NCBI GenBank assembly: GCA_017942025.1
Contig: JAGAVH010000004.1
Coordinates: forward strand, 1 to 36,108
Length of the DNA stretch: 36,108 nucleotides
Reading direction: 5' to 3'
Source: Ruminiclostridium sp.
GTDB taxonomy: Bacteria; Bacillota; Clostridia; Oscillospirales; Ruminococcaceae
Numbering within the stretch: the first letter of the stretch is position 1; each line of letters begins with the position of its first letter. Under the pieces are notes generated by a model, which did not search any database, had not been told where the DNA came from, and saw nothing but the letters and a program-made list of their open reading frames with translations. Shown here piece after piece: positions 30,664 to 36,108 of this stretch. A program made the translations under genes and the position numbers.

Positions 30664-31323
30664 ATGAATCTGCTTAATGTGTTGCATTTTGCGATACCGC
30701 CGATATTATTTCCGATAACTTTTTATTTTTGTGCGGAGGTATTAAAAATGGATCCAATTGCAAGTGCTATTATAGGTGCAGGAGCAACGATTGCCGCAGG
30801 TATTTTGGGTATTATAGGTGTATGTATAGCTAACGGACGACACAACAGGAAACTGAATGACAATGTTGTTAAACTGACTGATTGTAAAATAGGCGTAAGT
30901 GATGGTGAGCTATCGTTGTCGAATCAGATAGGAGTAAATGGCGGTGCAGAAAACAGCTTGAGCAATCAACATAAAAATCTTGAAATGATATTAAAATCCG
31001 ATATCAAAGACGGTGTAAATCGTGCTGTGTCAACCTCTTATGAAACATATAATTTAATCAAGACAGAAAGAGAGTTAAGACAGCAGCGAGAGATGCTATT
31101 GACTACTGATAGCGAGTATAAATTATCTAAAGCGATAGAAGAATTATCTGATTTTAAAAGGCTTTGGCTTGAGAAAAACGAAATGATTATAAAATTAGAA
31201 GATATGAATAAGGAACAAGCCAACGAAATACATAGATTGCAAACTGAAATTTCGGCAAAAGACGAAGAAATAAGACAGTTGAAATCCATAATAATAGAAA
31301 ATGGTTTGGACTTTCAGCTGTAA
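30664..31323 (+). CDS. membrane protein with coiled coil
   Basis: Up to 219 aa. Two in-frame starts each have a ribosome binding site: ATG 30664 (GGAGGTG at 30653) and ATG 30748 (GGAGG at 30735). The long form has two TM segments (about 3-26 and 32-57), the short form (191 aa) only the second. A polar region follows, then a long heptad-like coiled coil (about 125-215, Glu/Lys/Leu-rich). The promoter at 30624 would exclude the first site from the mRNA. Bracketed by terminators b and c, it is a separate unit. No family is recognised. Confidence 0.7.
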   Translation: MNLLNVLHFAIPPILFPITFYFCAEVLKMDPIASAIIGAGATIAAGILGIIGVCIANGRHNRKLNDNVVKLTDCKIGVSDGELSLSNQIGVNGGAENSLSNQHKNLEMILKSDIKDGVNRAVSTSYETYNLIKTERELRQQREMLLTTDSEYKLSKAIEELSDFKRLWLEKNEMIIKLEDMNKEQANEIHRLQTEISAKDEEIRQLKSIIIENGLDFQL

Positions 31324-31340
31324 AATTAAATATCACAGAT

Positions 31341-31371
31341 AAGAGTTTTGATTTAATCAAAGCTCTTTTTC
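31341..31371 (+). terminator. intrinsic terminator, family copy c
   Basis: AAGAGTTTTGA, loop TTTAA, TCAAAGCTCTT, then T run; third copy of the terminator family. Confidence 0.85.
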
Positions 31372-31395
31372 TTTTGCAAATGAAAGGAGGATTTT

Positions 31396-31545
31396 ATGAA
31401 TGATGATGCAGTTATCATTATAGGCGGTATATTGATTTTACTTGACTTGTTATTTTGTGCTTTTGTTCATCTGTATGACAGAAGGCAATTAAGAAAGGAA
31501 AGGGAACGCCTGGAGGAATGGCGAATAGAAAAAGAAGAAAGCTGA
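31396..31545 (+). CDS. single-TM microprotein (49 aa)
   Basis: A 49-aa protein with AAAGGAGG just ahead of ATG 31396. One TM segment (about residues 5-26, VIIIGGILILLDLLFCAFV) is followed by a highly charged Arg/Glu helix (about 29-49). A good terminator follows at 31573. The layout resembles small membrane adaptor peptides. No family is recognised; the strong ribosome binding site and clear topology support a real gene. Confidence 0.65.
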   Translation: MNDDAVIIIGGILILLDLLFCAFVHLYDRRQLRKERERLEEWRIEKEES

Positions 31546-31572
31546 TTTTCTTCTTTCTGTTGGCAAAAATCC

Positions 31573-31600
31573 AAAGCAGTCGGAAACGACTGCTTTTTTA
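31573..31600 (+). terminator. intrinsic terminator before adhesin gene
   Basis: Perfect 10-bp stem AAAGCAGTCG / CGACTGCTTT, GAAA tetraloop, then TTTTA. It separates the microprotein from the adhesin. Confidence 0.9.
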
Positions 31601-31636
31601 CATATACAAATAAAATAAAGAAAGGAAAGAAATCCA

Positions 31637-34600
31637 ATGAGAACAAAACTCAAAAGACTGCTTGCAGGTTTTCTTGCGGCAGTCATTACCGCATCGGTAT
31701 TGCCTTTACAGGCTCTTGCGGCAGAATTTACCGCCGGACAGATTGTACAGACGTATATTGGTGACGTGTATCAGGGATCGGATGACGGACTGTTCGATGA
31801 CAAGCTTTTTCACGATACGCAGAGCTTTAATTATCTTGTGTATAACGCTGATAAAAGCACGGATGTTGCTTATCGTGTTCAGGCTAATCACTCAAAGCTC
31901 TATATTAAGAATGGCTCCGACACACAGCAGGTAATCTGTATCGAAGCGGGCGTAGATTATACCGCTAATAAGAATTACAAAGGCTATGATGAATCAACCG
32001 ATAACTATATGGAACGCTTACCGGGAACAGCACAACGGCTTATCAAATATGCTATATTCTGCGGCTATAACGACAAGCGTTCCAAGATGCCGATAAGTAG
32101 TGCAAGCTATTTTAAATTCTCAAATCACACCTATAACGAGGACGATTTCGCTTTTGCAACACAGGTGCTTGTTTGGGAATTTCAGCAGGGACTCCGTACT
32201 GATACTACAAGAGGCTCGTCAACGCTTAAAACAAACGATGCAGGGACACCACCAACCGTCTTTTACGACCAGTTAAAGGGTAGACCTGCCGAGGATTGCT
32301 ACAACTACATCCTCACGGAAATGGCGAAGTATGATAATAAAATTCCAAGCTTTGCGAACGAAGATGAGGACAAAGCTACTACCTATAAGATGGTGTATAA
32401 CACTACTACAAAAAAGTACAGCGTTACCCTCACAGACACAAAGAACACAGGGGTTTCTGCAAGCTATTTTTCTTTAAGCGGTGTAACAGTCACAAAAAGC
32501 GGAAATAAATACACCTTCACAACAAGTAATAAAATAGCTACTGCAAAGACTTGTTTTGGTGAAGAGTCTGTATGTGCCGGCGAAGATAATATGCTTATAT
32601 GGAGAGTTTCCAACTCTGATGAAAGAAAGCAGACTATCGCTACCGGTATCGAAGATCCTACCGAATCCTACATAAAGTTGATTACAGAGGACAGAGCTGA
32701 CGCATCTGTTCAGAAAACCTTTGATAATGACAGCGAGCTTACAGCCGCAGAAAAAGAAGAACTCTTTTCGCATATTTCCTTTACAATCAAGGATAAGAGT
32801 TCCGGCAAGTATATCACGGCTACAGGTAGTGCAGGCTCTTACACATATTCAGGTACAAGCACGTCTGCAACCTACTATAAGCCTGATACTACAGGTAAGT
32901 TTGTTGTAAAGAATATGCCGATTGATACCTATACTCTTACTGAGTACAGCTCTGCACCTGATTATACTCCTACTGTAAAGAGCAAGGATTTCACAACTGT
33001 TGCAGGTCAGACAAAATCGGTAAGCTTTGAAAACAAGCGTGATACAGGTGTTCTTAAAATCGAGAAAAAGTGGATAACAAATGAAACCATTGATATGCCT
33101 ACGTTGGCAGGACTCAACGGTAATGTATATTTCACAGTTAAAGATGTTGCTACCGGCAAGTATGTTACTGCAACATACGATGGTACAAACAGCAGATGGG
33201 AATATACGGGACTTACAAGCAATGTAGCGGATGCAACTCAAATTAAGTTTGTCTTTGCAATTCAGAGTTCTGTTGAAATTATAAATATGCCTACAGGCAG
33301 TTATATAATCACAGAAACTGTCGTTGCCGGAACTCCCGCCGCTGACTATAAAATAACAGCTAACGATTTTTCCGCAACAGTTAAGAAAGACGAAACTGTT
33401 ACAAGAACGTTTACCAATAAAAAAGCTCCTGTACTTGTTATCAGAAAGAAGTTTTCCGATGAAACAAATCTGACAGAGGATGAGCTGAAGGCTGAATATG
33501 AGAAAATCTCAATTCGTGTGAAGTGCATCGGACCTTATAATCCGCCCGCAGGATATTATATGACTGTTACTGGAACAAATGGTAAGTACACCTACAATAA
33601 CCTTGTTGCATCAGGCGGAACAGTAATGAAGCTTGATGAAAACGGCGAAATTCATCTTTCTTTCGGTACAATGCAGGGTTTATCCTTCCAGGTTGAAGAA
33701 TACTACGATGGTACTGATTACACAACCGATGAGCCAAAAACTTTTACCCTCATAAGTGGCTCAACAGAAGAAATTATCGAACTTCCCGATATTGAATTTG
33801 AAAATAAACTTAAACCCGGTAAAGTAGAAATCACAAAGGAATTTCTGAATGTTGAAGGCAACTCTGAAACAGTAACAGATGAACAGCTCTCCGAAATATC
33901 TTTCGTTATTCGTAACGAAGATAACAAACTGCTTAATTTCAGCGGTAGCAACGGTATGTATTCATATACAGGAGTTGGAACAGGTACACAGCTTAAATTA
34001 TCCGACACTTACAAGCTGACTGCTGATAATCTTCCTTCAAAAAAGCAGTACACTATTGAAGAAGTAAACGGTACAGATGGATATAGCTTCACAGTTGATC
34101 CTGTGACGTTTGAAATCACACCTGATGGAACGGCACAGAAGGTTTTCTACAACAAGGCTCAGACTGGCTATCTTACAATAAAGAAGAACAGCGTTGATGG
34201 TAAGCTGTCAGGTTGGAAGTTCAGAGTAGAGCTTGTATCTTCTCCCTTCAAGAGCTACACCTACGACAAGACCTTTACTACAGATGTGAATGGCGTTATC
34301 TCAATAGGTGACCTCCGTGTTGGTAAATATAAGGTAACGGAGATTACAAGCGGTGCAACTGCAGGTTATATTACTCCTGAAAGTCAGATAATCGAAATTA
34401 GCGATAATCAGCTTACAAATGTAGCGATGGAAAATATACCTTTTGGACATATCAAGATTCAGAAGGTAAATAAAAAGACTGGTGAAAAGGTAAGCGGTGC
34501 AACCTTTGCGATTTACGATGAAAACGGAAATATAGCAAAAGCGTTTAAGTCTGATACGGATAAAACACTCATAGATGCGGTGATTTCTGAATCCCCTGCA

Positions 34601-36108
34601 GGTAGCGGCATTTATGTATGTAATAATCTGCCTATTACATCCGAATCCGGCACAAAGTATGTTATTAAGGAAACAAGTGCTCCTGAAGGATATCTCATTG
34701 ATGGTGGCTCATATACTGTAACTCTTGATACAGCAGACGAGGTTGTGCCTGTATCAAACAACGGAACAGACCAGTTTGAAGAAGATGAATACGGCTACGG
34801 ACAGATTACAAAGGAGTGGACTGCTCCCGTAAATCCTACTTCTGCAGAGATTATAGAGCTTGAGAAGAACGTTTACTTTACGGTTAAGGATGTAGTTACG
34901 AAGGAATACCTGAAGGTAAGCGGAAGCAACGGCTCATATACTTATGCGGGAACAGTTGGTGCATCTGTAACTGATTCTGCAAAATTCACTCTTAAAAACA
35001 GTAAGTTTGTGATTTCCAAACTTCCTACAGGTAAATATACTGTGACAGAGTATAACAATGCTCCCGGCTATAGTCCCAAAACACAGTCGGCAACTCTCAC
35101 AGTACAGAGAAATCAGACAGGAACTGTTGCATTTATCAATGAACGAGATACCGGCGTAGGTCAGGTTATCAAACATTGGACAGCTCCCGTAAATCCTACT
35201 GCAGAAGAAATCACAGAACTTGAAAAGTCTGTTTACTTCACAGTAACCGATGTTGATGGTAACTACCTGAAGATAAGTGGTAACGACGGTACATATACTT
35301 ACATCGGCACACAGTCTACAGAAGCAAAGTTTATGCTTGTAAACGGCAAATTTGAAATATCAGATATGCCTACAGGTAAGTACAAAGTGACAGAGTATAA
35401 CAATGCTCCCGGTTACAGTCCCAAAACACAGTCAGTTACAATCGAAGTTAAGAAAGATGAAACTGCAAAGGCAGAGTTCACAAATGACAGAGATACCGGC
35501 GTAGGTCAGGTTATCAAACATTGGACAGCTCCCGTAAATCCTACTGCAGAAGAAATCGCAGAACTTGAAAAGTCTGTTTACTTCACAGTAACCGATGTTG
35601 ATGGTAACTACCTGAAGGTAAGTGGTAACAACGGCACATATACTTACATCGGCACACAGTCTACAGAAGCAAAGTTTATGCTTGTAAACGGCGAATTTGA
35701 AATATCAGATATGCCTACAGGTAAGTACAAAGTAACAGAGTATAACAACGCTCCCGGTTACAGTCCTGCTACACAGAGCGTTACAATCGAAGTTAAGAAA
35801 GATGAAACTGCTACCGCTTCATTCACGAATGACAGAGACACAGGTACGGCACAGATTATCAAGAAATGGACAGCTCCCATAAATCCTACTGCAGAAGAAA
35901 TCACAGAACTTGAAAAGTCTGTTTACTTCACAGTAACTGATATTGATGGTAACTACCTGAAGGTTAGCGGTAACAACGGTGCATATACCTACATCGGCAC
36001 ACAGACTGCAGAAGCAAAGTTTATGCTTGTAAACGGCAAATTTGAAATATCAGATATGCCTACAGGTAAGTACAAAGTAACAGAGTATAACAATGCTCCC
36101 GGTTACAG
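31637..36108 (+). CDS. thioester/Cna-B surface adhesin, 3' end outside window
   Basis: Open from ATG 31637 to the window end (at least 1490 aa). A Sec signal peptide ends near ALA (residue 28). A thioester domain follows, with cysteine C101 in VICIEA and Q176 in the TQVLVW motif, the pair that forms a covalent host- or cell-binding bond in TIE-type adhesins. After about residue 340 come ten or so Cna-B/SpaA-like domains with lysine strands (ITKEW, VIKHW), Glu motifs (TEYNNAPGY) and Asn ends (FTNDRDTG), suggesting internal isopeptide bonds. The last domains are near-identical 115-aa units. A cell-wall sorting signal is expected beyond the window. AAAGGAAAG upstream is a modest ribosome binding site. 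Confidence 0.9.
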   Translation, partial: MRTKLKRLLAGFLAAVITASVLPLQALAAEFTAGQIVQTYIGDVYQGSDDGLFDDKLFHDTQSFNYLVYNADKSTDVAYRVQANHSKLYIKNGSDTQQVICIEAGVDYTANKNYKGYDESTDNYMERLPGTAQRLIKYAIFCGYNDKRSKMPISSASYFKFSNHTYNEDDFAFATQVLVWEFQQGLRTDTTRGSSTLKTNDAGTPPTVFYDQLKGRPAEDCYNYILTEMAKYDNKIPSFANEDEDKATTYKMVYNTTTKKYSVTLTDTKNTGVSASYFSLSGVTVTKSGNKYTFTTSNKIATAKTCFGEESVCAGEDNMLIWRVSNSDERKQTIATGIEDPTESYIKLITEDRADASVQKTFDNDSELTAAEKEELFSHISFTIKDKSSGKYITATGSAGSYTYSGTSTSATYYKPDTTGKFVVKNMPIDTYTLTEYSSAPDYTPTVKSKDFTTVAGQTKSVSFENKRDTGVLKIEKKWITNETIDMPTLAGLNGNVYFTVKDVATGKYVTATYDGTNSRWEYTGLTSNVADATQIKFVFAIQSSVEIINMPTGSYIITETVVAGTPAADYKITANDFSATVKKDETVTRTFTNKKAPVLVIRKKFSDETNLTEDELKAEYEKISIRVKCIGPYNPPAGYYMTVTGTNGKYTYNNLVASGGTVMKLDENGEIHLSFGTMQGLSFQVEEYYDGTDYTTDEPKTFTLISGSTEEIIELPDIEFENKLKPGKVEITKEFLNVEGNSETVTDEQLSEISFVIRNEDNKLLNFSGSNGMYSYTGVGTGTQLKLSDTYKLTADNLPSKKQYTIEEVNGTDGYSFTVDPVTFEITPDGTAQKVFYNKAQTGYLTIKKNSVDGKLSGWKFRVELVSSPFKSYTYDKTFTTDVNGVISIGDLRVGKYKVTEITSGATAGYITPESQIIEISDNQLTNVAMENIPFGHIKIQKVNKKTGEKVSGATFAIYDENGNIAKAFKSDTDKTLIDAVISESPAGSGIYVCNNLPITSESGTKYVIKETSAPEGYLIDGGSYTVTLDTADEVVPVSNNGTDQFEEDEYGYGQITKEWTAPVNPTSAEIIELEKNVYFTVKDVVTKEYLKVSGSNGSYTYAGTVGASVTDSAKFTLKNSKFVISKLPTGKYTVTEYNNAPGYSPKTQSATLTVQRNQTGTVAFINERDTGVGQVIKHWTAPVNPTAEEITELEKSVYFTVTDVDGNYLKISGNDGTYTYIGTQSTEAKFMLVNGKFEISDMPTGKYKVTEYNNAPGYSPKTQSVTIEVKKDETAKAEFTNDRDTGVGQVIKHWTAPVNPTAEEIAELEKSVYFTVTDVDGNYLKVSGNNGTYTYIGTQSTEAKFMLVNGEFEISDMPTGKYKVTEYNNAPGYSPATQSVTIEVKKDETATASFTNDRDTGTAQIIKKWTAPINPTAEEITELEKSVYFTVTDIDGNYLKVSGNNGAYTYIGTQTAEAKFMLVNGKFEISDMPTGKYKVTEYNNAPGY
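35156..36108 (+). repeat. 345-bp tandem repeats in adhesin gene
   Basis: Units begin at 35156 and 35501, and a slightly diverged third at about 35846, which runs off the end. The period is exactly 345 bp (115 codons), one Cna-B domain per unit. A more diverged relative precedes, from about 34798. Near identity of DNA suggests recent duplication and likely copy-number variation. Confidence 0.88.

Overview
The window looks like the left part of an integrative and conjugative element (ICE) from a low-GC Firmicute, most likely a gut Clostridia/Oscillospiraceae (Ruminococcus-like) host. This rests on AT-rich codon use, strong GGAGG ribosome binding sites, a MOBP-type relaxase, PrgI/VirD4/TrbL-like transfer proteins, a TnpV gene and a giant ArdC/methylase/helicase protein. 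The species is inference. The left boundary is visible: bases 443-487 (minus strand) are the 3' part of a tRNA-Pro(GGG) gene with its terminator (411-435), and a tyrosine integrase starts at 562 just inside. The right end is not in the window.

Layout. 1-442: probable chromosomal flank. 562-2410: integrase and three small unknown genes. 2614-5872: ParA, three small membrane proteins, and a ParB-like protein. 5928-15251: a 3107-aa polyvalent protein (ArdC-like N-terminus, linker, N6-adenine methylase, SNF2-like helicase); a TnpV-family gene (6679-7062) is read in another frame inside its linker. 15310-17700: small unknown protein, zinc-ribbon protein, second ParB-like protein, unknown protein. 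17801-17936: inverted-repeat cluster, probable oriT. 17992-19670: ribbon-helix-helix accessory protein and relaxase. 19670-23650: accessory genes (Cys-rich microprotein, HAD-domain protein, repeat protein, double SpoVG-domain protein). 23666-28183: transfer operon (VirD4 coupling protein, pilin-like protein, second double SpoVG protein, TrbL/VirB6-like channel, small membrane protein, PrgI). 28214-28492: strong promoter, probable structured ncRNA, terminator. 28557-28775: minus-strand micropeptide unit. 29156-36108: lipoprotein, coiled-coil membrane protein, microprotein and the start of a thioester/Cna-B surface adhesin that runs off the end.

The most unusual content is non-coding. (1) A 19-bp palindrome, consensus GTRCGACACCGTGTCGYAC, occurs 17 times from 1525 to 28203. 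Thirteen copies sit just after stop codons and four lie inside the giant gene. It is absent from the surface-protein region. (2) A two-stem hairpin with a conserved 9-nt bulge and 7-nt loop occurs twice (2447-2488, 15725-15766) with five compensatory base-pair changes, each time right after a palindrome. (3) A promoter-hairpins-terminator unit at 28214-28492 has a 13-bp long-range closing helix. (4) Seven unrelated proteins whose genes are followed by a palindrome end in a similar short tail with a penultimate E, Q or D and a terminal M or I, mostly acidic.

Working together: integrase and tRNA-Pro give insertion and excision; ParA/ParB proteins probably give maintenance and perhaps global regulation through the palindromes; relaxase, accessory protein and oriT start transfer; the VirD4-TrbL-PrgI set is part of the mating channel; the ArdC/methylase/helicase protein probably protects incoming DNA; the surface proteins may help cell contact. 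VirB4, VirB8 and the peptidoglycan hydrolase expected of this transfer system are not in the window.
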